A program made the position numbers and the translations under genes. Below, in pieces: positions 1 to 6,161 of a DNA stretch of 7,920 nt; position 1 is the first letter of the stretch, and every line of letters starts with the position of its first letter. The notes under the pieces are model-generated. The model ran no database searches. It was given only the letters and a program-made list of their open reading frames with translations, and had not been told where the DNA came from. Location: NCBI GenBank assembly GCA_016926495.1, contig JAFGOL010000167.1, positions 1-7,920 on the forward strand, given 5' to 3'. The stretch is from Oligoflexia bacterium (GTDB lineage Bacteria > Bdellovibrionota > JAFGOL01).

Positions 1-2
1 AA

Positions 3-113
3 CTGCTTGATGAGCAGGACCGCTTTGATGAGATAGGAAGGATGCTGGGTACAGCCGGCCCCGCAATACATGTAAAGGACATGGTGGATAGGGCAAAAAA
101 TATCTTGATTTAA
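3..113 (+). CDS. recN: C-terminal end of a probable DNA repair protein RecN (5' truncated)
   Basis: An open frame enters at the window edge and ends at TAA 111-113, giving 36 residues that start LLDEQDRFDEIGRMLG and end DRAKNILI. The pattern 'D-x-x-x-R-x-x-E-I-G-R-M-L-G', about 12 variable residues, then a helix 'xxAKxIL' matches the extreme C-terminus of RecN as I recall it: E. coli has an 'ELARLLGG...AKELL' tail and B. subtilis an 'EIGRMISG...AKELL' tail. RecN is an SMC-like ATPase of double-strand-break repair. Only the tail is visible and none of the ATPase motifs can be checked, so the assignment rests on one short motif. The 68-base gap to rplS could hold a promoter. I am fairly sure that the frame is coding and moderately sure of the family. 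Confidence 0.6.
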   Translation: MLDEQDRFDEIGRMLGTAGPAIHVKDMVDRAKNILI

Positions 114-131
114 GCATATGGGTATTATAGT
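105..131 (+). promoter_or_regulatory. Weak candidate promoter ahead of rplS
   Basis: TTGATT (105-110) and TATAGT (126-131) resemble -35 and -10 boxes on the plus strand, but the 15-base spacer is shorter than the usual 17. The -35-like box also lies inside the last codons of the upstream gene. TATTAT (123-128) is an alternative -10 without a good -35. The AT-rich gap fits a transcription start for the rplS-secA group, but the boxes are weak. Confidence 0.25.
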
Positions 132-181
132 AATAAGCTCTTGTATTTTTAATAATTTTGTATTTAGGGAGATTTATTCAA

Positions 182-526
182 ATGGACAGGCTAAGTGCGA
201 TAACATCTGATTTGATGAAAAAGGATATGGTAAATTTCAAACCCGGCGATACCCTTAAAGTTCATTCCCTTATAAAGGAGGGAGACAAGCAGAGGATACA
301 GGCGTTTCAGGGTGTGTGTATTGCGAAAAAGAACGCGGGTATTTCATCTACTTTCACGGTGAGAAAAATTTCAAGCGGTATAGGTGTTGAAAGGATATTT
401 CCTTCACACAGTCCTCTTATCTCCAAGATTGAGGTTATCAACAAGGGAAAAGTCAGAAGGTCCAAAATCTATTATCTGAAGAAACTTTTTGGCAAGGCCG
501 CGAGAATTAAAAGAGACGAACAATAA
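182..526 (+). CDS. rplS: 50S ribosomal protein L19
   Basis: The 114-residue product is bacterial ribosomal protein L19, which lies at the 30S-50S subunit interface. Family signatures are easily seen: [10 protein letters not shown] (about 16-25), a [18 protein letters not shown] stretch (about 36-53), the conserved [17 protein letters not shown] block (about 58-74), and a basic tail [10 protein letters not shown]...GKAARIK. The length is normal for the family. I place the start at ATG 182 because GGGAG (167-171) lies about 10 bases upstream. A longer frame from TTG 158 would add eight residues, and its start lies upstream of that Shine-Dalgarno site. In many bacteria rplS follows rpsP-rimM-trmD; here a RecN-like tail precedes it and secA follows after 40 bases, suggesting joint transcription with secA. 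The identification is secure. Confidence 0.97.
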   Translation: MDRLSAITSDLMKKDMVNFKPGDTLKVHSLIKEGDKQRIQAFQGVCIAKKNAGISSTFTVRKISSGIGVERIFPSHSPLISKIEVINKGKVRRSKIYYLKKLFGKAARIKRDEQ

Positions 527-527
527 A

Positions 528-560
528 CTCACTGATATACTATCAGCGGAATAGTGAGGT
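528..560 (+). promoter_or_regulatory. Stem-loop that can cover the secA ribosome-binding site
   Basis: In the rplS-secA gap, CTCACT (528-533) is perfectly complementary to AGTGAG (553-558), a 6-bp stem. Its 3' arm contains most of GAGGT (556-560), the Shine-Dalgarno sequence of secA. Inside it, CTGATA (532-537) and TATCAG (541-546) form a second perfect 6-bp inverted repeat with a 3-base loop. The two stems share 532-533, so they compete there or combine as outer 4 bp plus inner 6 bp. There is no U-run, so it is not an intrinsic terminator. A role in restraining secA translation is inference from the base pairing alone. Confidence 0.45.
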
Positions 561-566
561 TTTAAC

Positions 567-3131
567 GTGAGTCTGCTTAGATTTGTACTTGGTAAAATAA
601 TAGGCACTAAAAACGAGCGCGAAGTTAAACGACTTTGGGGAACTGTCAATAGTATTAACGCCCTCGAAGCTTCCGTAATCAACCTTAGCGATGACCAGTT
701 AAAAGCCAAAACAACCGAATTCAGGGAAAGGTACGCGGGGGGGGAAACCCTTGACGCGCTCTTGCCCGAGGCCTTTGCCGTTGTCAGGGAAACGGCAAAG
801 AGAGTACTCGGCGAAAGGCATTTTGACGTGCAGCTTATGGGCGCCATTGCCCTGCACGAGGGAAAAATAGCCGAGATGAAAACCGGCGAAGGAAAAACCC
901 TTACGTCCACTTGCGCGGTTTATCTTAACGCCCTTGCAGGCAAGGGCGTGCACGTGGTTACGGTTAACGATTACCTGGCCAGAAGGGACAGCGAGTGGAT
1001 GGGCGCGGTATATAAATTTCACGGCCTCAGCGTGGGTTGTATACACCATGGAATAAATGACACGCAGCGCCGGATGGAATATGGTTGCGATATTACGTAC
1101 GGAACAAATAACGAGTTCGGTTTTGACTACCTGAGGGACAACATGAAGTATGACAGCGCCGACCTTGTACAGCGCGGGCTGAATTACGCCATAGTCGACG
1201 AAGTGGATTCCATACTTATTGACGAGGCAAGGACTCCCCTTATAATATCGGGTCCTACGGAAGACGATGTAAGCAAATACTATTTTGTTGATTCATTCAT
1301 ACCCACCCTGATACGCGACAAGGACTATGTTATTGACGAAAAGAGCCGCTCCGTTTCGCTTACGGAGGAGGGCATAAAAAAACTGGAAAAAGTGTTGAAG
1401 GTGGGGAATCTTTACGATCCCGTTAATATTGAGTGGCTTCATTACGTCACCCAGGCACTGAGGGCGCATTCGCTTTTCAGGAGGGACGTGGATTATGTGG
1501 TACAGGACAACAAGGTAATGATTGTTGACGAATTCACCGGGCGTCTGCTGCCCGGAAGGCGTTTTTCCGAGGGTCTTCACCAGGCGCTGGAAGCAAAGGA
1601 AAAGGTACGCGTTGAGAGCGAGAACCAGACCCTTGCCACAGTTACTTTTCAGAACTATTTCAGGATGTATTCAAAGCTTTCCGGCATGACCGGTACCGCC
1701 GAGACAGAAGCGGCGGAATTCGCGAAAATATACAAGCTTGAGGTGCTGGTGGTCCCCACTAACATGCCGATGGTAAGGAAGGACCTTGCCGACCAGGTTT
1801 ACAAGAACGAAAAGGCCAAATTCAGGGCAGTACTGGGTGATATTATCGAACGTCACAATAAGGGGCAGCCGGTGCTTGTGGGCACGATTTCGATTGAAAA
1901 ATCCGAGAAGCTTTCGAAGATGCTCAAAACACGGGGAATTAAACACAATGTTTTGAACGCCAAGTACCACGAAAAGGAAGCGGAGATAATAAGCAGGGCC
2001 GGCCAGCACGGCGCGGTTACAATTTCCACGAACATGGCGGGAAGGGGAACAGACATAAAGCTCGGTGAGGGCATAGCGGAGCTTGGCGGTTTACATGTCC
2101 TTGCAACGGAAAGGCATGAATCCAGAAGGATAGACAACCAGTTAAGGGGGCGTTCCGGAAGGCAGGGCGACGCGGGTTCAAGCAGGTTCTACCTGTCCAT
2201 GGAAGACGAGCTTATGCGTATTTTCGGCAGTGAAAGGATACAGCGCCTTATGGACACGCTTAAAATGGACGAGAACGAACCCATAGAGCATAAATGGGTG
2301 ACAAGGGCCATAGAGAACGCGCAAAAGAAGGTGGAAGCCCATAACTTTGATATCAGGAAGCATCTCCTTGAGTATGACGACGTAATGAACCAGCAGAGGG
2401 AAGTTATCTACTCCATGAGAAAGAGCATGCTGTTCGGCGAAAATCTTGAAGGCTTCTTTCTGGATATAATCAGGGAGGAGTGTGAGTCTATACAGAATTC
2501 CGTATCGCATATCAAAAGTATCGAAGATATTGATTTTGAAGAACTCAATGTTCAGATCAGCGAGGAGTTTAATACTGCAATAAAAAAGGATGTGTTTATT
2601 GCGGCAGGTAAGGAATTGTCTCCCTATTTGTTTGAACGAACGTCTGAAATATTCAAAAACAGGATAAAAGAGCTTCCGGAGGGAGTGTACCTGGACGTGT
2701 GCAGGACCATATTTCTGCAGACCCTTGATACTTTATGGAAGGAGCATCTTAAAAATCTGGATTACCTTAAAGAAAGTATAGGACTAAGGGGCTATGCACA
2801 GGTGAATCCGCTTATTGCATACAAAAAAGAGGCTTTTGATATGTTTGTTGAGTTGGATTACCATATTAAAGTGGGTACACTCGGCAAGCTTTTCAGGGTC
2901 AGAATTTCGCAAGAACATATTTCTGCTGAAGAACGCAGACGCCGGGAAGAGGAGAGCCTTTCATCGCTGGAAAAATACAAGCAGCAACAGGAGGCTTTGC
3001 AGAAAAGCCTTGTTATGAACAGGGGCGAGTCAGGTGCCGCTCCGGTCAAAAGGAACGAAAACAAGGTTGGCAGAAACGATCCCTGCCCCTGTGGCAGCGG
3101 CAAAAAATATAAAAAGTGCTGCGGAAGGTAA
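567..3131 (+). CDS. secA: Protein translocase subunit SecA
   Basis: SecA is the ATPase motor that pushes unfolded preproteins through SecYEG at the inner face of the cytoplasmic membrane. The 854-residue product has every hallmark: Walker [10 protein letters not shown] (104-112), Walker B and DEAD-like segment [14 protein letters not shown] (211-224), the preprotein crosslinking domain (about 225-370), MIVDEFTGR (318-326), MTGTA (374-378), the second nucleotide-binding fold with [13 protein letters not shown] (488-500) and [17 protein letters not shown] (525-541), and [11 protein letters not shown] (601-611) at the start of the helical scaffold. A C-terminal zinc motif with Cys840, Cys842, Cys851 and Cys852 (CxCx8CC) is the SecB/membrane-binding tail. 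The start is GTG 567 with GAGGT six bases upstream. There is no internal insertion, and the length is normal. Rare-type AGG arginine codons are common. The Shine-Dalgarno site can be paired in a hairpin. Six bases separate it from the next gene, so the two are probably co-transcribed. Confidence 0.99.
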   Translation: MSLLRFVLGKIIGTKNEREVKRLWGTVNSINALEASVINLSDDQLKAKTTEFRERYAGGETLDALLPEAFAVVRETAKRVLGERHFDVQLMGAIALHEGKIAEMKTGEGKTLTSTCAVYLNALAGKGVHVVTVNDYLARRDSEWMGAVYKFHGLSVGCIHHGINDTQRRMEYGCDITYGTNNEFGFDYLRDNMKYDSADLVQRGLNYAIVDEVDSILIDEARTPLIISGPTEDDVSKYYFVDSFIPTLIRDKDYVIDEKSRSVSLTEEGIKKLEKVLKVGNLYDPVNIEWLHYVTQALRAHSLFRRDVDYVVQDNKVMIVDEFTGRLLPGRRFSEGLHQALEAKEKVRVESENQTLATVTFQNYFRMYSKLSGMTGTAETEAAEFAKIYKLEVLVVPTNMPMVRKDLADQVYKNEKAKFRAVLGDIIERHNKGQPVLVGTISIEKSEKLSKMLKTRGIKHNVLNAKYHEKEAEIISRAGQHGAVTISTNMAGRGTDIKLGEGIAELGGLHVLATERHESRRIDNQLRGRSGRQGDAGSSRFYLSMEDELMRIFGSERIQRLMDTLKMDENEPIEHKWVTRAIENAQKKVEAHNFDIRKHLLEYDDVMNQQREVIYSMRKSMLFGENLEGFFLDIIREECESIQNSVSHIKSIEDIDFEELNVQISEEFNTAIKKDVFIAAGKELSPYLFERTSEIFKNRIKELPEGVYLDVCRTIFLQTLDTLWKEHLKNLDYLKESIGLRGYAQVNPLIAYKKEAFDMFVELDYHIKVGTLGKLFRVRISQEHISAEERRRREEESLSSLEKYKQQQEALQKSLVMNRGESGAAPVKRNENKVGRNDPCPCGSGKKYKKCCGR

Positions 3132-3137
3132 TTAATC

Positions 3138-3860
3138 TTGGATATTTGCCCCAAGTGTAAAAAAACATTGGAAAATTGTCGCTGTGATTTGGAAAAGCGT
3201 CTTGACCAGACTATTGCCGGACTGGAAAGTATGACGTCCGTTATTGAGGAAGTCAGGGAGCACGGCGAAAACAACAGCGGTATCGCTGTGGCGGGGAGCA
3301 GTATAGAGCCTGAATATACTTTGCTTATTAACGGGATTGCGCATTCGGAGGATCAGCAAAAGCTGGTGTCAGAGCTCGCTGATCCGGTGCTTGGCGTTGA
3401 TATTGCCGATGTTGAAAAACAGGCCGCAAAAGGATACGTTGCCATAAGGCATATCAGGGAAATGACAGGTGCCGTTATAGCGTCCAGACTTAAGGATCTT
3501 GACTGTTCTTTCTACCTCGATACATCCGAACAGATTGACGAATTGTTTCCCCAACTGAAATCGGTTGTGCCAAGGGAATCAGCCGTAACGGATGAAGTAA
3601 TACTTTGTACGGGAGACCATATAAGCGGCAAGAGGGTGTTTGAGTATCTTGACCTCATATGGGTCGAGCAGTTTGTCTCTTCAGACAGGGAGCAATCACA
3701 GGGCTTTTCCGACTGGATACAGGGCGAATTGTCCGAAAAAATGAAAGACAGGGCAAGGGAGCTGGGTGCTAACGCGGTCCTGGGTATTCAGCTAAAGATT
3801 TCCGGAAAAAATCCCGATCCGGTATATATACTGTTTGGCACGGCAGTAAAAGTATTCTGA
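3138..3860 (+). CDS. Zinc-ribbon-like protein with C-terminal YbjQ (UPF0145)-like domain
   Basis: This is a 240-residue cytoplasmic protein without a signal peptide or membrane segment. Three parts can be seen. Residues 1-20 carry CPKC...CRC (Cys4, Cys7, Cys14, Cys16), a likely four-cysteine zinc site. Residues about 58-128 look like repeated beta-alpha-beta units (YTLLINGIAH..., then GYVAIRHIREMTGAVIASRL...), loosely like small ferredoxin- or L12-type folds. I do not recognise this part. Residues about 155-240 match the YbjQ/UPF0145 family: ILCTGDHISGKRVFEYL, then a helix with KDRARELGANAVLGIQLKI and the terminal strand GTAVKV. YbjQ proteins form ring-like oligomers and are often labelled 'heavy-metal binding', but their role is not established. 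Start TTG 3138 has GGAAGG (3123-3128), within the last secA codons, nine bases upstream. The tight spacing suggests co-transcription with secA, which does not prove a shared function. Confidence 0.85.
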   Translation: MDICPKCKKTLENCRCDLEKRLDQTIAGLESMTSVIEEVREHGENNSGIAVAGSSIEPEYTLLINGIAHSEDQQKLVSELADPVLGVDIADVEKQAAKGYVAIRHIREMTGAVIASRLKDLDCSFYLDTSEQIDELFPQLKSVVPRESAVTDEVILCTGDHISGKRVFEYLDLIWVEQFVSSDREQSQGFSDWIQGELSEKMKDRARELGANAVLGIQLKISGKNPDPVYILFGTAVKVF

Positions 3861-3876
3861 TATTAACGGGTAATCC

Positions 3877-4239
3877 ATGTTTTTCTTAATTTTTTTATCA
3901 ATGTTAAATGTTTATGCGGACGGAGAGTATTCCAAGCATCTTTCGGAGCTTGCGGGATTTGAAGAATCATTGAATAACGCGAGGGAAGAGTGTGGCAAGC
4001 TTAAGGAAAAGTATAAGGAAGCCAAAAAGAAGAGGGCCGGCAGCGAAAAAAAAGCAATAAAATCAGATATGGAAGCCCTTTCAAACAGTATGAAGATATA
4101 CAGGACCAAGATCAAGGAAATCAGCAAGCATATCATGCTGTTACATCCCAAGGAATACCGCTCGGACTTTTCTACCAGATATAAGCGAAACAAGAGGAAA
4201 CAGAAGATAGATCTTGATAATACTACCTGCCGGCCCTGA
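3877..4239 (+). CDS. Small, probably exported, lysine-rich coiled-coil protein of unknown function
   Basis: This 120-residue product has a short hydrophobic N-terminus (residues 1-13, MFFLIFLSMLNVY), then Ala14-Asp15. The sequence VYA-D fits a signal peptidase I site, although the usual N-terminal positive charges are missing, so the signal is atypical. Residues about 17-90 are almost wholly helix-forming and rich in Lys and Glu, with heptad-like Leu/Met/Ile spacing, suggesting a coiled coil. The tail (101-109, RYKRNKRKQ) is strongly basic. Cysteines occur at 39 and 118. A stop codon (TAA 3871-3873) lies in frame two codons upstream, so ATG 3877 is the earliest possible start. The Shine-Dalgarno is weak (CGGG, 3867-3870). 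It follows the zinc-ribbon/YbjQ gene by 16 bases. Skp/OmpH-like chaperones are also small exported helical proteins, but I see no specific match. Confidence 0.65.
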   Translation: MFFLIFLSMLNVYADGEYSKHLSELAGFEESLNNAREECGKLKEKYKEAKKKRAGSEKKAIKSDMEALSNSMKIYRTKIKEISKHIMLLHPKEYRSDFSTRYKRNKRKQKIDLDNTTCRP

Positions 4240-4308
4240 AATTATTCTTAAAGTTTTCTTAAATAAAGTTCGATAAAGTAACTGGTAATATTATTGGAGG
4301 TTGCTCCT
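4240..4308 (+). promoter_or_regulatory. AT-rich gap with phased short repeats; probable regulatory region
   Basis: This gap precedes the acidic-protein gene and rsmD. TTCTTAAA occurs at 4245-4252 and 4256-4263, 11 bases apart, and ATAAAGT at 4263-4269 and 4273-4279, 10 bases apart, so both pairs are spaced by about one helical turn. TAAAGT (4274-4279) and TAATAT (4286-4291) are only fair -10-like boxes, and no good -35 stands out. GGAGG (4296-4300) is a strong ribosome-binding site for ATG 4309. A promoter here is plausible but not shown. Confidence 0.3.
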
Positions 4309-4926
4309 ATGAGTTTTATGGATGATTTTGATTCTGTGATGAACAAGGTTATGGAAGAACTTGAAAACGATACTTCTTCGGATACGATTGATGAAAATGC
4401 TCTTCCAAAGGAAGTTTTCGGAGAAATGGAAGAGTTTGTGGAAAAAGAGCAGACCGGGGATAACGACCTTCAAAAGGATACAGACGACCTTATTGATAAT
4501 GCGGCTGCTTTTGATCCCGGTATTGAGGTTGAAGTAACATCCGATTTGCCCGCAGATATCGACGATATTGAAAGCCTTGCTGAAAGTGAAATGGAAAATA
4601 TTTCCCCCTTGGGGCTTAAAGAACAGGAAGAATATGATGAAGCCCCTGAACTGAGCATAGAAGAAATGATGGATGAACCTTTTGAGCCTTCTTCAATAAG
4701 CCGTCCGGTTGATGTAGACAAGATCAAGGTTGACGGTTTTCAGGAATCTTTGAACACCGGAAGTTTTTCTGTTGATTTGGAAGGAATTATGGGTGTTGAT
4801 ATAAGACTGAAGTTTGGTGAAAAGGAATTCTTTCTTTCCTGTGACGGAGAGCACCTTATAGTTAAAATGGGAGACGGTACTTCCTTTACCATTCCTTTAA
4901 GGAATCTTGAAAAAAAGGCGGCTTAA
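4309..4926 (+). CDS. Highly acidic protein of unknown function upstream of rsmD
   Basis: This is a 205-residue soluble protein without a signal peptide or membrane segment. ATG 4309 is chosen because GGAGG (4296-4300) lies eight bases upstream. A longer frame from TTG 4294 would start before that Shine-Dalgarno site. By my count 57 residues are Asp or Glu. In residues 1-130 there are 44 acidic against 5 basic residues, so this part is probably disordered or loosely helical. From about residue 150 the composition changes to a compact, beta-rich segment (FSVDLEGIMGVDIRLKFG, then EKEFFLSCDGEHLIVKMGDG and TSFTIPLRNLEKK). That segment looks like a small folded domain of five or six strands. I recognise no family. 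It is six bases upstream of rsmD and probably co-transcribed with it. An adaptor or a nucleic-acid-mimic role is conceivable, but nothing in the sequence decides it. Confidence 0.8.
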   Translation: MSFMDDFDSVMNKVMEELENDTSSDTIDENALPKEVFGEMEEFVEKEQTGDNDLQKDTDDLIDNAAAFDPGIEVEVTSDLPADIDDIESLAESEMENISPLGLKEQEEYDEAPELSIEEMMDEPFEPSSISRPVDVDKIKVDGFQESLNTGSFSVDLEGIMGVDIRLKFGEKEFFLSCDGEHLIVKMGDGTSFTIPLRNLEKKAA

Positions 4927-4932
4927 GTATAA

Positions 4933-5490
4933 GTGAGAATTACTGCTGGTTTTTTAAAAGGCAGGGAAGTTCTATGCCCTTCGGGCAGGACTGTCCGTCC
5001 GACCTCGTCAAAATCAAGGGAAGGCATTTTCAGTGTTCTTTTTTCCCTGTCCTTTGACATAGCAGAAGCAAGGGTGCTGGATTTATTCGCAGGCTCGGGA
5101 ATTATGAGTTTTGAAGCTATAAGCAGGGGGGCGTCGAATTCCGTCCTGGTGGATAACTCACCTGCGTCTTTATCCGTGATTGCGGAAAACGCGCAAAAAC
5201 TCGGCATAAAGGATAAGGTCGGAATTGTAAGGCAGGACGTTTCCAGGTATATCGGTAATATTCAGGAGTCTGATTTCGATATTATTTTTATGGATCCCCC
5301 GTATGCTTTTAATGATTATTACGGGTTAATAAGGGAGACGGAACGCGGGTTAAAGCCCGGGACCATGCTGGTGATCGAATCAGGCTCTGAAATTGATATA
5401 AAACAGTTACAGACGGAAATAGTAAAGAAAAAAAAGTGGGGAGATTCGTTTTTTACGTTTCTTCGTTCAGTTCCACGTTCTGCAGAATAA
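4933..5490 (+). CDS. rsmD: 16S rRNA (guanine(966)-N(2))-methyltransferase RsmD
   Basis: RsmD uses S-adenosylmethionine to methylate N2 of G966 in 16S rRNA during 30S assembly. The 185-residue product has the family N-terminus MRITAGFLKGRE (1-12) and the R-P-T-S...REGIF segment (22-33). It also has SAM motif I VLDLFAGSGIMSFEAISRGA (48-67), an acidic post-I loop VDNS (73-76), and the catalytic DPPY (121-124) in DIIFMDPPY. The length is typical. GTG 4933 is the start because MRI-x-AG is the conserved beginning. The ribosome-binding site is poor: AGGCGG (4916-4921) lies 11 bases upstream, inside the end of the preceding gene, so translational coupling is likely. The last 11 codons plus the stop overlap the convergent response-regulator gene by 38 bases. 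coaD, a frequent neighbour of rsmD, is absent here. Confidence 0.95.
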   Translation: MRITAGFLKGREVLCPSGRTVRPTSSKSREGIFSVLFSLSFDIAEARVLDLFAGSGIMSFEAISRGASNSVLVDNSPASLSVIAENAQKLGIKDKVGIVRQDVSRYIGNIQESDFDIIFMDPPYAFNDYYGLIRETERGLKPGTMLVIESGSEIDIKQLQTEIVKKKKWGDSFFTFLRSVPRSAE

Positions 5491-6103
5491 TTCCGTATTT
5501 TGACTTGATCTTTTCCTTGATGCCCTTTAGCTTTCTTTCAAGCGCATTCCCCTTGAGAATGAGTTTTAACTGGTTTTCATCCGGCGTGCCTGTACTCAGA
5601 AGTTTATCTTCTGCCGCTATCACCCTTTCACTGTATGAATTTTTAAGCTCGAGAAGCAGGTTATATGCCTCTGACAGGTATTCCAGCAATTCCTTGTTCA
5701 GTTGCATCTCTCTTTTATGAGTTATTGCCCTTGTTATGGATTTTTCAAGCACTGTAAAGTCAAAAGGCTTTTCAAGCATGTCATAAGCACCGTGTTTTAG
5801 GGCCGTAATGGCATGTTGCCTGTTGGCATATCCGGTCAGAAAGATTACAGGTATTATTTCAGTTTTACCCTGCTGATTAAGCGTTTTTATTAACTCGATA
5901 CCGTCGAGCTTGGGCATCTTTATGTCTGAAACGATTACCTCGTATTCGTTATTGTTTATCAGCTCAAGAGCTTCCTGCCCGTTAAGGGCAGTGTCGACAC
6001 TGAATAAAGAGGAAAGCTTCATCTTTAGTATATTAAGGAGCTCTTCTTCGTCATCAATAAGCAAAACCCTGGACTCAGTGTTTATATTATCTGTTTTTTC
6101 CAT
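5453..6103 (-). CDS. Response regulator: receiver domain with helical C-terminal extension
   Basis: The 216-residue product begins with a CheY-like receiver (about 11-128). It has the acidic pair Asp17-Asp18, the phospho-acceptor Asp60 in VIVSDIKMPKLDG, Thr90 in IFLTGYA, and Lys112 in EKPFD, so all catalytic positions are intact. Residues about 129-216 are helix-rich and charged (MQLNKELLEYLSEAYNLLLE, later ALERKLKGIKEKIKSKYG), probably a coiled coil. No DNA-binding, HD-GYP, GGDEF or sigma54-activator domain is present, so the output is more likely protein-protein contact than DNA binding. No histidine kinase lies beside it in this window. The start is ATG at 6103-6101. There is no convincing Shine-Dalgarno, but a good promoter lies only about 20 bases upstream. 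The 3' end overlaps rsmD by 38 bases. Confidence 0.93.
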   Translation of the reverse strand: MEKTDNINTESRVLLIDDEEELLNILKMKLSSLFSVDTALNGQEALELINNNEYEVIVSDIKMPKLDGIELIKTLNQQGKTEIIPVIFLTGYANRQHAITALKHGAYDMLEKPFDFTVLEKSITRAITHKREMQLNKELLEYLSEAYNLLLELKNSYSERVIAAEDKLLSTGTPDENQLKLILKGNALERKLKGIKEKIKSKYGIILQNVELNEET

Positions 6104-6123
6104 ATCTAATTTATACCAAATAA

Positions 6124-6152
6124 ATTATAGTAGTAAAATAGAATTTGTTCAA
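6124..6152 (-). promoter_or_regulatory. Sigma70-type promoter for the response-regulator gene
   Basis: Read on the minus strand, TTGAAC (6152-6147) and a perfect TATAAT (6129-6124) are separated by exactly 17 bases. This is a near-consensus promoter; the -35 box matches at TTGA. Transcription would start near 6117 and give a leader of only about 14 bases before ATG 6103, with no clear Shine-Dalgarno. The region lies between divergent genes, where a promoter is expected. On the plus strand the same bases read TATAGT (6126-6131) and TAAAAT (6134-6139), possible -10 boxes for the peptidase gene, but without a good -35. Confidence 0.6.
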
Positions 6153-6161
6153 ATAGGGAAA

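Noticed and set aside
158..181. Eight-residue N-terminal extension of L19 from TTG 158
   Set aside because: The best Shine-Dalgarno (167-171) lies inside this stretch and serves ATG 182, and the extension is not typical of L19.
532..546. CTGATA/TATCAG hairpin after rplS as an intrinsic terminator
   Set aside because: The stem is AT-rich and short and is not followed by a T-run; a regulatory or chance hairpin is more likely.
737..744. Run of eight G in the 5' part of secA, a possible slippage or phase-variation tract
   Set aside because: secA is essential, the frame is intact through the run, and the encoded AGGE segment fits the family. A phase switch here is very unlikely.
404..910. Minus-strand open frames of 60-170 codons opposite rplS, secA and other genes (for example 404-910, 699-1049, 2858-3274)
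   Set aside because: They lie opposite well-identified genes, show no recognisable domains, and have composition typical of antisense shadow frames.
4294..4308. Five-residue extension of the acidic protein from TTG 4294
   Set aside because: The GGAGG ribosome-binding site overlaps this stretch and has ideal spacing to ATG 4309.
5428..5435. Run of eight A near the 3' end of rsmD, a possible frameshift site
   Set aside because: The frame continues to a normal RsmD length with the expected 'GDSFFTFLR' type ending. The run only encodes lysines.
5436..5720. Plus-strand open frame of 94 codons across the end of rsmD and into the response-regulator region
   Set aside because: It is antisense to the well-supported receiver gene and has a serine-rich shadow-type sequence.
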